Source: JABJPM01 sp964344655
Lineage (GTDB): Archaea > Nanobdellota > Nanobdellia > SCGC-AAA011-G17 > PNOQ01
Assembly: GCA_964344655.1 (NCBI GenBank)
Contig: CAYFOF010000002.1
Location: forward strand, 114,901-178,900
DNA: 64,000 nt
Direction: 5' to 3'
Shown here: piece by piece, positions 24,832-32,433 of the stretch
Numbering within the stretch: the first letter of the stretch is position 1
Layout: every line of letters begins with the position of its first letter
The notes under the pieces: generated by a model
Told to the model about the DNA's origin: nothing
What the model saw: only the letters and a program-made list of their open reading frames with translations
The model's database searches: none
Made by a program: the position numbers and the translations under genes

Positions 24832-26025
24832 CTAAACAACTTTCAAAGATTTAACTTTCTCTTTAACAAACTTTTGCTTCACAATATACTCCAAGAACTT
24901 ACAAGGATCACTAAACTCTCTCTCCAACTCAACATAAACCTTCTTACCACTACTCTTAACCTTTCTACCATACTTCTTCTTGAAAGCCTTAACATGCTCT
25001 TCATAAGATAAACTAGGACCATAATGCTTAAACTTCTTACTCAAAGAAGAAACCTTAAACCAATAATGACTAGAATCCCAACCATAATCCTTAACAGAAA
25101 AACCATTATAAGAAAACTCACGAACTATACGATCAAGTAAGGCACGCATCTTAGAAAGGGAAATATCTTTTTTTCCATCCAAAGGAACAGCATCTAAAAC
25201 AATATACCCTCGCAATTTAGAAACATCCACAGAAGAAGTTACAAACCATTCACTAGAACCATCATATTCCTTACAAAGCTTACTAAACTCCTTCAACTTA
25301 GAAGAACTTACACCAGCAGCAGCATTCCTATCTGATTGAACAGGATCAATAACAACCAAAGCACCCAACTTAGATTTATTCAAAGACTTCAAAGCAATAG
25401 CAGAAGAACTATAATGCTTAGCAGGATCTAAAAACGAAACAGATTTAGAAAACTTAGAAAGAACCTTATCAAAACTACCATAATGACTAACCAAAACCTC
25501 TAAAACATACCCAGAAAAACCTTGTAAATAAGATTCAGCACCATAAAGATGTTGAGCTTTAAGTAATGCCTTCAATTTACGAACATCATTCTTCTTCTTA
25601 AGCTTCTTCTTAACATATTTAACATGTAAAGGACTAACGTCCATAACATTAACAGCTTCAGAAGCTTTAGAAATATCTAAAACAGGAACAACTTCAAATA
25701 ATATTCCCTCAAAAGAAACATGAAAATAATCTCTAGAACCATGAACAACATTAACTTCCTTAAACTTCTTACGTAACATAACATAAAGCACAGCAGAAAT
25801 ATCTTCATTCAAATACTTCTTCAAATTAAACTTAACAAAAACATCTACATCTTTATTCCCAGGCAACCATGTATCTTTCGCATAAGAACCTCCAACAAAA
25901 AACTTAATATCTCTAGAGTCTTTAAACTTTTTAAGAAAACTCTTTACAGTTTTATCTAATTTAGCCTTTTCCTCTCTGTTAGGAATAATTTTTGCGTTCA
26001 AGCGCTTCCTAAGGGTTTGTTTCAT
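24832..26025 (-). CDS. cca: CCA-adding tRNA nucleotidyltransferase (archaeal class I)
   Basis: Adds or repairs the CCA end of tRNAs in the cytoplasm. 397 residues, a little shorter than the usual ~440. The class I catalytic motif is intact: FVGGSYAKDTWLPGNKDVDV (about 43-62), with both metal-binding aspartates in DVDVF, and the third carboxylate in EVVPVLDI (about 110-117). SPLHVKYVKKKL and the middle-domain segment LLKAQHLYGAESYLQGFSGY fit the archaeal family, as does DYGWDSSHYWFKV. The TATA box (about 26044-26053) lies 20-23 nt upstream. The first 11 codons contain repeat copy B, and copy C lies just upstream. Confidence 0.93.
   Translation of the reverse strand: MKQTLRKRLNAKIIPNREEKAKLDKTVKSFLKKFKDSRDIKFFVGGSYAKDTWLPGNKDVDVFVKFNLKKYLNEDISAVLYVMLRKKFKEVNVVHGSRDYFHVSFEGILFEVVPVLDISKASEAVNVMDVSPLHVKYVKKKLKKKNDVRKLKALLKAQHLYGAESYLQGFSGYVLEVLVSHYGSFDKVLSKFSKSVSFLDPAKHYSSSAIALKSLNKSKLGALVVIDPVQSDRNAAAGVSSSKLKEFSKLCKEYDGSSEWFVTSSVDVSKLRGYIVLDAVPLDGKKDISLSKMRALLDRIVREFSYNGFSVKDYGWDSSHYWFKVSSLSKKFKHYGPSLSYEEHVKAFKKKYGRKVKSSGKKVYVELEREFSDPCKFLEYIVKQKFVKEKVKSLKVV
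25991..26022 (-). repeat. Dispersed repeat copy B, inside the 5' end of cca
   Basis: Plus strand TTTGCGTTCAAGCGCTTCCT then AAGGGTTTGTTT. It codes for residues 2-11 of the CCA enzyme (KQTLRKRLNAK). It shares AAGGGTTTGTT with copy D and TTTGCGTTCAA with copy C. Confidence 0.6.
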
Positions 26026-26059
26026 AAGAAATAACTTAAATTAAACATTTAAAAGATTT

Positions 26060-26110
26060 GTGTCAACACATTTTTGCGTTCAAACGCTTTTCCAAGGAAT
26101 TTGTTCTAAG
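26060..26110 (-). repeat. Dispersed repeat copy C with adjacent GTGTCAACAC
   Basis: Plus strand TTTGCGTTCAAACGCTTTTC (from 26073) followed by CAAGGAATTTGTTCTAAGC. It stands about 20 nt upstream of the cca TATA box. The stretch GTGTCAACAC (26060-26069) is a near copy of the palindrome at 24115-24124. Confidence 0.7.
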
Positions 26111-26148
26111 CAATAATATTTATAAACTTTTATAATCAAAACAAAGCC

Positions 26149-26601
26149 ATGAAGTGGCTAATATTAATTGGATCATTAATAATAACAAATCTAGCTGGAT
26201 TTATAGGCAGTTTATTCACATCAAAAGGAAGTTGGTATGAGAATTTAACAAAACCTTCTTTTAATCCTCCAAACGAAATATTCGGGCCAGTATGGACATT
26301 ATTATATATTTTAATGGGAATTTCACTATATTTAATACTAACAACTAAAAAATCTAAAAAAACTGCACTATATTTCTTCGCAATTCAATTAATTTTAAAT
26401 GCACTGTGGAGTATTTTTTTCTTCGGACTAAAAAATCCAGTACTAGCATTCATAAACATAATCATACTATGGGCAGCAATATTACTAACAACAATCCATT
26501 TCTATAAAATAAGCAAAAAGGCTTCTTATCTATTAATTCCTTATTTAGCGTGGGTAACCTTCGCAACAGTATTAAACTTAAATATTTTACTTCTAAATTA
26601 A
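26149..26601 (+). CDS. tspO: TspO/MBR family membrane protein
   Basis: 150 residues with five predicted membrane helices, the standard TspO length. Family signatures are clear: KPSFNPPNEIFGPVWTLLYI (about 35-54), GISLYLILT, QLILNALWSIFFFGLKNPVL (about 84-103), and FYKISKKASYLLIPYLAWV near the end. TspO proteins bind porphyrins and related tetrapyrroles and are linked to stress responses; the ligand in a DPANN cell is unknown. Promoter: TATA-like ATATTTATAAAC at about 26108-26120, divergent from cca. Confidence 0.93.
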   Translation: MKWLILIGSLIITNLAGFIGSLFTSKGSWYENLTKPSFNPPNEIFGPVWTLLYILMGISLYLILTTKKSKKTALYFFAIQLILNALWSIFFFGLKNPVLAFINIIILWAAILLTTIHFYKISKKASYLLIPYLAWVTFATVLNLNILLLN

Positions 26602-26614
26602 ATAATAAACAAAA

Positions 26615-26998
26615 CTATCTAGCCTTATTAACAAGTGCAACTATTTTTTTAGAATATCTCGCTTTCTTTTTTCCTTTTTTAACAGACTCGCGCTTTTTCT
26701 TATTTGTCGCACTTTTTTCACTAGAAGACAATTTTTCCCAAACTTTTTTAGGCAAATATCTCCCCTTTACATTTTGAGATTCAGAACTATAATCCCATTT
26801 TTGTTTAGTCCACTTAACAAGGGAATTTTTTGAATCTTTTTTTCCCTTATATTTTCCTCCAGAGTCTTTATACAACTTAACTGCATACTGTGCTTTTCTA
26901 GCATTCCATGTATTGGGTTTTCCATACTTAGCCATTCTCTTAACCCTAGAAACAATACTTGACCACAATTTTTTATTTGTTTTTTCTTGCACACTCAT
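26615..26998 (-). CDS. DUF5872-like basic protein
   Basis: 127 residues, very lysine-rich. LWSSIVSRVKRMAKYGKP, NTWNARKAQYAVKLYKDSGG and KNSLVKWTKQKWDY match the DUF5872 pattern as I recall it, a family seen in large DNA viruses and many microbes. The charged tail (KKKRESVKKGKKKARYSKK) suggests nucleic-acid binding. Function not established. It converges with tspO and stands near another phage-type gene at 27547-27912. Confidence 0.7.
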   Translation of the reverse strand: MSVQEKTNKKLWSSIVSRVKRMAKYGKPNTWNARKAQYAVKLYKDSGGKYKGKKDSKNSLVKWTKQKWDYSSESQNVKGRYLPKKVWEKLSSSEKSATNKKKRESVKKGKKKARYSKKIVALVNKAR

Positions 26999-27146
26999 TT
27001 CTAAATAATTTATAAAAAATATATTATAAAAAACTATCTTTTAACGTAAAACACTGCAAAACTCTTTTAAATTCAATTCTGTGAAGAAAAAGGATTAAAA
27101 TAGACTTATCCCCCCCAATATCACTCTTTAGCTAATTCAAAAAACT

Positions 27147-27557
27147 TTACGTTAACATCCTAACAGTAATCCAAACCAAACTCCACCAAGAAACAAAAGA
27201 AATTAACATACTAACAAGAATCTTACGTTGTAGTTTAGCATCTAAAACTTTCTCCTTAAATCTTAACTTATCTAATTTAGGACTAATATAAAATGATAAA
27301 AAACTCCCATTCAAAATTAATACCAAAATAAGAAAGGATTTAACCCAAGACAATAAACTAAAATCAAAAATAAATAGCCAACTAAATAATAAAAGCAACG
27401 TACCAATCCAAATTAAGGGTTTAGTAATATGGTGTGCTTCAATTGTAACAGGAGTTAATTTCTTAGAATTTCTAGAAAAAAATCCCAAACTATCAATTAC
27501 AGTAACAGCACCCAATCCAATAATAATACCAGCAAAATGTAAAAATTCAACTATCAT
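27147..27557 (-). CDS. Small integral membrane protein, 136 aa, four helices
   Basis: Family not named with certainty. It starts MIVEFLHFAGIIIGLGAVTV and continues SLGFFSRNSKKLTPVTIEAH, then HITKPLIWIGTLLLLFSWLF, with two more helices after that. The conserved histidines (HF near the start, HHITK) recall haem- or copper-binding small membrane proteins, but this is speculative. Its start overlaps the 3' end of the gene at 27547-27912 by 11 nt, so the two are co-translated. Confidence 0.65.
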   Translation of the reverse strand: MIVEFLHFAGIIIGLGAVTVIDSLGFFSRNSKKLTPVTIEAHHITKPLIWIGTLLLLFSWLFIFDFSLLSWVKSFLILVLILNGSFLSFYISPKLDKLRFKEKVLDAKLQRKILVSMLISFVSWWSLVWITVRMLT

Positions 27558-27912
27558 CTTCCTTATTCATCTGTTTAACAATTTTCTCAGCCCACTTACG
27601 TCCAGGATCTCCACCCCATAACATCCAAGCAATATAACCATTTGTAGGATTTTTAGGATTATCCCACCCCCTACGTTTATCTCCTTGATGTCTAGAAAAA
27701 TAGTTTTTCATACGCCTAACAGTACGGGGAGACATTTTTGAACCTTTGCTCAAATTCACTGCACGAACGATTCCGGAGCCAATACCTAATTTGCCTGCAA
27801 CCCTAGAAGCTAGCCCTCCACGACCAAATTTCTTACGTAATTCCAAACCTGTGCGGGCGGCCTTACGAACCTCCAAAGGAGGGACAAAATCAATCTTAGA
27901 ATACTTAACCAT
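27547..27912 (-). CDS. Phage-type basic protein (RGLxLR / NPxNGxIAWxLWGGD family)
   Basis: 121 residues. The combination PPLEVRKAARTGLELRKKFG, MSPRTVRRMKNYFSRHQGD and NPTNGYIAWMLWGGDPGRKW is one I know from phage genomes, often near head or protease genes, where it is taken as a DNA-binding or structural domain. An in-frame TTG at 27918 is ignored: the ATG at 27912 is 20 nt from the TATA box (about 27932-27939), the usual distance here. Repeat copy D lies directly upstream. It overlaps the following membrane gene. Origin from a virus or provirus is inferred. Confidence 0.68.
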   Translation of the reverse strand: MVKYSKIDFVPPLEVRKAARTGLELRKKFGRGGLASRVAGKLGIGSGIVRAVNLSKGSKMSPRTVRRMKNYFSRHQGDKRRGWDNPKNPTNGYIAWMLWGGDPGRKWAEKIVKQMNKEDDS

Positions 27913-27942
27913 ACCCAAATTTTATTTTATGTATATAAAAAC

Positions 27943-27980
27943 TTTACGTTCAAACGATTTCTTAAAGGGTTTGTTCTAAA
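27943..27980 (-). repeat. Dispersed repeat copy D
   Basis: Plus strand TTTACGTTCAAACGATTTCT then TAAAGGGTTTGTTCTAA. It covers the stop codon region of the 27976-29901 gene and ends about 4 nt upstream of the TATA box of the 27547-27912 gene. Confidence 0.7.
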
Positions 27981-29901
27981 ACCCACTACCCAATCCTAAA
28001 TCAAGTAAAGGTTTATCATTCAAAATCCCAAAAATTAAAGTATCTTCAGGACCAAAGAAAAATTCAATCAATGAAAATCCAGGAGTAAAAGAACGTCTAT
28101 AAACTGCCCATAAACCTTCATCTTGAGAAGTTACACTATCAAAACTAACACCTTCTTTAATTCCACGCAAAGTAAAGTATGAAAACCCAGAAGTTTCAAA
28201 AGTAAATGTAGTTCTCTCAGCATTATAACTAATATTAACTAAATCCAAAGATTCCCAACCATCATCTGTTAAACGATACAATCCAACAGCAACAATTTGA
28301 TTTAAAACCAATAAATCATTCAATACATCAAATTCTAAAACCCCCCCAGAAACACTGCTAACCGAAATATCATAAAAACCAAAATTAACACTATCTGGAA
28401 TATCTAATCCCTCAACAAAATCGGGATGAGTTTCATATTCAACAACATTTTCAACATTTGCACCAGTAACTGAAACTAAACTTGACAATCCAAATCCCTC
28501 GCCAATATCCACACCAACACTCTCAACATCAGAATTATCAACACAAATTCCAGCATTACACACTAAACCAGAGCAACACTCAGATTCACCCAAACAACTT
28601 CCACCAGCAATATCAACACACGCAACATCAACAATATCTCCTCCAGAAAAAACAGGAACATCTCCCGAAACATCAGAAAAAGTATTTAAAACTCCCTTAA
28701 AGGCAGCGCCACCAATAACGTCAGAAGAAGAAACTTCAAACAATTCAGTAATCTCATCTACATCATCAGAAACTAAAGCTTCAGAAGTTCTCTTAACTTT
28801 ATTATCAACATTAGCAACAATTTCATCTGGAATAGCCAATCTACCTTGCAAATTCTCAACCTTAACAACATCAGTAATTATAGATCCACTAGATAATAAA
28901 ACCTCTTCATCAATTCCTCTTTGAATTAACTCACTAACTCTTTCACTTCCTTCAATTAAACTATATTCATTCTCTAATTGTCTCCACAAAGACTGATTAA
29001 CAGTTGCATTTCCATTAACAATAGGAACACTATCAGAAATTAAACAAATTCCATTTTCTCCACAATCATATCCTGCTCCACATCCACAAATAGAACAATC
29101 ATAAACTAATTCTTTCCGATCATCACAATACAAAGGTTGGGTCAAAGAACATCTTCCAGGACTAGAACCATCACTACAAGTATTACTTCGAACACTAACT
29201 ACGTTAGGTAAAGAAACTCCACTCGGGAATACATAACAATAAGCTCTTTCACCTTGACAATTTTGATCACTACATCCTGTAGTTTCATCAGGACCAAAAG
29301 TATTCAATTGCATTCCATACGGTGCACCCTCAAACCATTGCTCCCCACAAACACACACAGAAGGTTCATCTCTAACACAAATTGGCATACACCATCCAAA
29401 ACCTCGATTTAAATAACAAATTCCATTATTACCACAATCTGCATTTTCCCAAACACAATCTTCTACACAACTTCCACAAGTTTCGCTAGCATCACAAATT
29501 CCATCACCACATGAAGAATCATCATCACCAGAATCAGATTGTTCATTACTACATCCACTAGTATCATAAGCACAATTACTACAACTTAAAGAACCAGAAT
29601 TATAACCAAAAGAACTACATGATCTAAAATTTAAATTTCCCCCATCACACTCTTCAGAATCGTCAACAACACCATCGCCACAAAAACAATCTTCAGCACA
29701 ATTACTAGAATCTTCACCATTTAATAAATTACAAACCCCATTTCCACACAAATCTCCAATATCATCATCTCCACCACCAACACCAGTAGCCATTCCTGTA
29801 ATTAAATAATTATTTTTAACAATCGTAGAACCTAAAACATAACTGAAAGAAGCAACTAACAAAATTATCATTACAACAGTAATATACCTCTCTCTTTCCA
29901 T
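27976..29901 (-). CDS. Large cysteine-rich surface protein, 641 aa
   Basis: Same family as the proteins at 1745-5240 by its N-terminus: a membrane helix followed by LITGMATGVGGG (about 34-45), then CGNGVCNLLNGEDSSNCAED, CGDGVVDDSEECDGGNL with DTSGC, CGDGICDASETCGSC and a further cysteine-rich region to about residue 300. A helical middle part and another cysteine cluster (GGSCLGESECCSGLVCNAGI, about 430-450) follow. The end contains DVLNDLLVLNQIVAVGLYRL and TFTFETSGFSYFTLRG, a segment typical of PGF-pre-PGF-like archaeal surface proteins. No enzyme motif. A TATA box near 29923 is about 22 nt upstream. Role in adhesion or envelope structure is inference. Confidence 0.7.
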   Translation of the reverse strand: MERERYITVVMIILLVASFSYVLGSTIVKNNYLITGMATGVGGGDDDIGDLCGNGVCNLLNGEDSSNCAEDCFCGDGVVDDSEECDGGNLNFRSCSSFGYNSGSLSCSNCAYDTSGCSNEQSDSGDDDSSCGDGICDASETCGSCVEDCVWENADCGNNGICYLNRGFGWCMPICVRDEPSVCVCGEQWFEGAPYGMQLNTFGPDETTGCSDQNCQGERAYCYVFPSGVSLPNVVSVRSNTCSDGSSPGRCSLTQPLYCDDRKELVYDCSICGCGAGYDCGENGICLISDSVPIVNGNATVNQSLWRQLENEYSLIEGSERVSELIQRGIDEEVLLSSGSIITDVVKVENLQGRLAIPDEIVANVDNKVKRTSEALVSDDVDEITELFEVSSSDVIGGAAFKGVLNTFSDVSGDVPVFSGGDIVDVACVDIAGGSCLGESECCSGLVCNAGICVDNSDVESVGVDIGEGFGLSSLVSVTGANVENVVEYETHPDFVEGLDIPDSVNFGFYDISVSSVSGGVLEFDVLNDLLVLNQIVAVGLYRLTDDGWESLDLVNISYNAERTTFTFETSGFSYFTLRGIKEGVSFDSVTSQDEGLWAVYRRSFTPGFSLIEFFFGPEDTLIFGILNDKPLLDLGLGSGF

Positions 29902-29940
29902 AAAATAAAAACTAAATTACTAATATAAAAATATTCCTAT

Positions 29941-32394
29941 CTAAAAACCAAACAACTTCCCTAATCTCTCCCAAAAACCCCAAGAAGGAGGTCCAAACAC
30001 CGGTTCTCCACCAACATAAACCCAATATGCCTCTCCCATTAAAACATCTCCAGGAACAATAGACGAACTCTCATTAAACAATTGATTTCCTTCAAAATCA
30101 TATCCATCTTCAGAACTTCCTACTAAATTCCATCCATTACTTAATACAAAAGTACTTCCAGCATTGTAAATTCCATCAAAATTAACACTTCTATCAGAAT
30201 CAGAATACACAATATATCCTTTAAATGGTTCAATTAAAGAAATATCATTAATAACATCCTTATAATTAATATCCCATCCATCAGAATAACTTAAAATCAT
30301 ATCAGAATTAAATTCACTAATATCATTATTTGTAATACTAACCAAAGGCACAGAAACATAATTCCACCCACTAACTAAGTCAACACTAAATGAAGAATCC
30401 AAAAACCCACAATCATATCCATTACACGTTTCATCAATAATATTACCACAAACATCTGGCGCATTAGGATTAACTAAAGCAGATCCAAAATAATTACAAT
30501 CTCCCCTAGCAATTGTTCCAATACTTACAGTATTATCACCATTAAATTCTAAAGTTCTAAATCCAATATCATAACCTCCAACAATACCTGCAAAAAGAAG
30601 TTGATCTTTGTATTGAATTAATTCACTAGCAATCATTGTTTCTGCTCCAACAACCGCAACTGGAGAGCTCCAAACCCCATTCTCTAAATCATCAGTGTAC
30701 GAATATTTTATTCCATCATTGCCAGTTATTGGAGTAGTCCAAAACAAATAATACAACCCATTATGTTCATAAACATGGGGAGATTCAGCCTTACTACTAA
30801 GCGTTACATCTAACCCTTTCACATCAGTCCAAGATATTAGATCTGTAGATTTTGCCATTCCAACAATAGAATTCCAAGCAAAAGGATCAGGAACAGTTGT
30901 ATAAACCATATACCAATCTCCACTTACAGAATCTTTGAAAACAAATGGATCTCTACATTGATACGTCCAACTATTTTCTATAGTTCCCCATGCACCCCAC
31001 GTAACATTACAATCAAACAAACATCCAATTCCAGTAGTTCCATCACAAGTATTTCCTATATATTTATCCCATGTAATCAAATCATTAGATGTAGCCAAAC
31101 CAATTCTTTCTTTATGGTTAGACGGACCTTCAGTAAAACCATCAGTAACTCCAGTATAATGCATATAATATAATCCATCTACATCATTATAAACAATAGA
31201 TGGTGCCCACACATGTTCATCATCCCAGTCTCCTATCGTTTCAGATATATTCAACGGAGCTTCATAATATGTCCAATTAGTTAAATTAGTACTACTTTCA
31301 TGTCCAAAGTCCATTGAATTTGTTGGATCTGTCAACCAAGAACTTCCAGGAACAAATCTAATATATATTGTATGTAAATCGCCATTACTATCATTAACCA
31401 AAGCAAAATCTTGGGCAGCATAAGCTAAATCAGGATAAAAAACAATCATATCTTGCTCAGGACAAGTTTCACCAGTCAAAAAATCATAAAAATCATCAAC
31501 ATCATTACAATCATCTCCAGCAATAGAAGAATATTCTCCAGATAAACTAGCTCCACTACAAACTTGTTCAGAAATAGAAGAATAATACAAATCTAAATCA
31601 TAATCAGGATATCCTGTTAACAATTGATAAATATTAATATCATCATCATTACAATCAACAACTAAACCATCATCGTTTGCTTCCCATGTTTCACAAAAAT
31701 CATATCCATCTCCATCAGCATCTAAACACTCTCTAAAAATACACTCTCCACTAGTACAAACTCCCCCATTACACTGACTCCCTTCTAACTGAAACGAATC
31801 ATAAATACAATGATCAATTAAACAATAATCTCCCGTACATAAATTACCATCATCACACACTGGATCTAAAACAACACCAGCAGAAGTACAACATGGAACA
31901 TCAAAATCATTACAACCCTCATCAATTCCATTCCCACAAGTTGTGCCATCTTCAACTATTCCTGGATTAATATTGACATTTTCATCATCACAATCATCAG
32001 AAGTAGTTGAGTAACCATTCACAACTACATCTTGTGCATACACTCCAGAACCACTACAAAAACTCACAACAGAAACATTACCATAACCATCTCCATCTCC
32101 ATCATAAAAAGCATCTAAAATTTCCCACCTTAAATCATCCCCATCATCACAATCAGAATACCCATTAAATGGATCAATATTAAAAGTATCACACCCATCT
32201 AAATTATCTTCAAGAACATACCCATCTCCATCTACATCAGTACAATCCATTCCTGGAGCTAATTGAATTCCATTATCAACAGGAAATAAAAATTCTAAAA
32301 AATCTCTAAAAACATTATTATTTTCCTCAGCAGAGACTAAAGAAATAGAAAAAATAAATACAAAAAATAAGCTAAATAAAATACTCCACCTCAT
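29941..32394 (-). CDS. Secreted protein with MopE-type metal motifs and GH43-like beta-propeller, 817 aa
   Basis: Signal peptide (about 4-22). Residues about 48-330 carry MopE-like metal-binding repeats (DGDGYGNVS, DCDDENVNINPGIVEDGTTC, CNDDDINIY). Residues about 330-605 look like a five-bladed propeller of the GH43/GH32 type: DDEHVWAPSIVYNDVDGLYY, TSNDLITWDKY, CRDPFVFKDSVSGDWYMVYT and KSTDLISWTD; the acidic residues typical of these glycosidases could be in WAPS and RDPF contexts. Residues about 675-790 form the 'GWN' domain (SGWNYVSVPLVS ... NGWNLVGSSEDG) shared with three other genes here. The tail WGFWERLGKLFGF is aromatic and basic. Likely binds or cuts polysaccharide outside the cell. 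TATA box near 32417-32425, 23 nt upstream. Confidence 0.72.
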   Translation of the reverse strand: MRWSILFSLFFVFIFSISLVSAEENNNVFRDFLEFLFPVDNGIQLAPGMDCTDVDGDGYVLEDNLDGCDTFNIDPFNGYSDCDDGDDLRWEILDAFYDGDGDGYGNVSVVSFCSGSGVYAQDVVVNGYSTTSDDCDDENVNINPGIVEDGTTCGNGIDEGCNDFDVPCCTSAGVVLDPVCDDGNLCTGDYCLIDHCIYDSFQLEGSQCNGGVCTSGECIFRECLDADGDGYDFCETWEANDDGLVVDCNDDDINIYQLLTGYPDYDLDLYYSSISEQVCSGASLSGEYSSIAGDDCNDVDDFYDFLTGETCPEQDMIVFYPDLAYAAQDFALVNDSNGDLHTIYIRFVPGSSWLTDPTNSMDFGHESSTNLTNWTYYEAPLNISETIGDWDDEHVWAPSIVYNDVDGLYYMHYTGVTDGFTEGPSNHKERIGLATSNDLITWDKYIGNTCDGTTGIGCLFDCNVTWGAWGTIENSWTYQCRDPFVFKDSVSGDWYMVYTTVPDPFAWNSIVGMAKSTDLISWTDVKGLDVTLSSKAESPHVYEHNGLYYLFWTTPITGNDGIKYSYTDDLENGVWSSPVAVVGAETMIASELIQYKDQLLFAGIVGGYDIGFRTLEFNGDNTVSIGTIARGDCNYFGSALVNPNAPDVCGNIIDETCNGYDCGFLDSSFSVDLVSGWNYVSVPLVSITNNDISEFNSDMILSYSDGWDINYKDVINDISLIEPFKGYIVYSDSDRSVNFDGIYNAGSTFVLSNGWNLVGSSEDGYDFEGNQLFNESSSIVPGDVLMGEAYWVYVGGEPVFGPPSWGFWERLGKLFGF

Positions 32395-32433
32395 AAAATA
32401 AAAACAAGGTTTTAGGTATATAAAGATTCCTAT

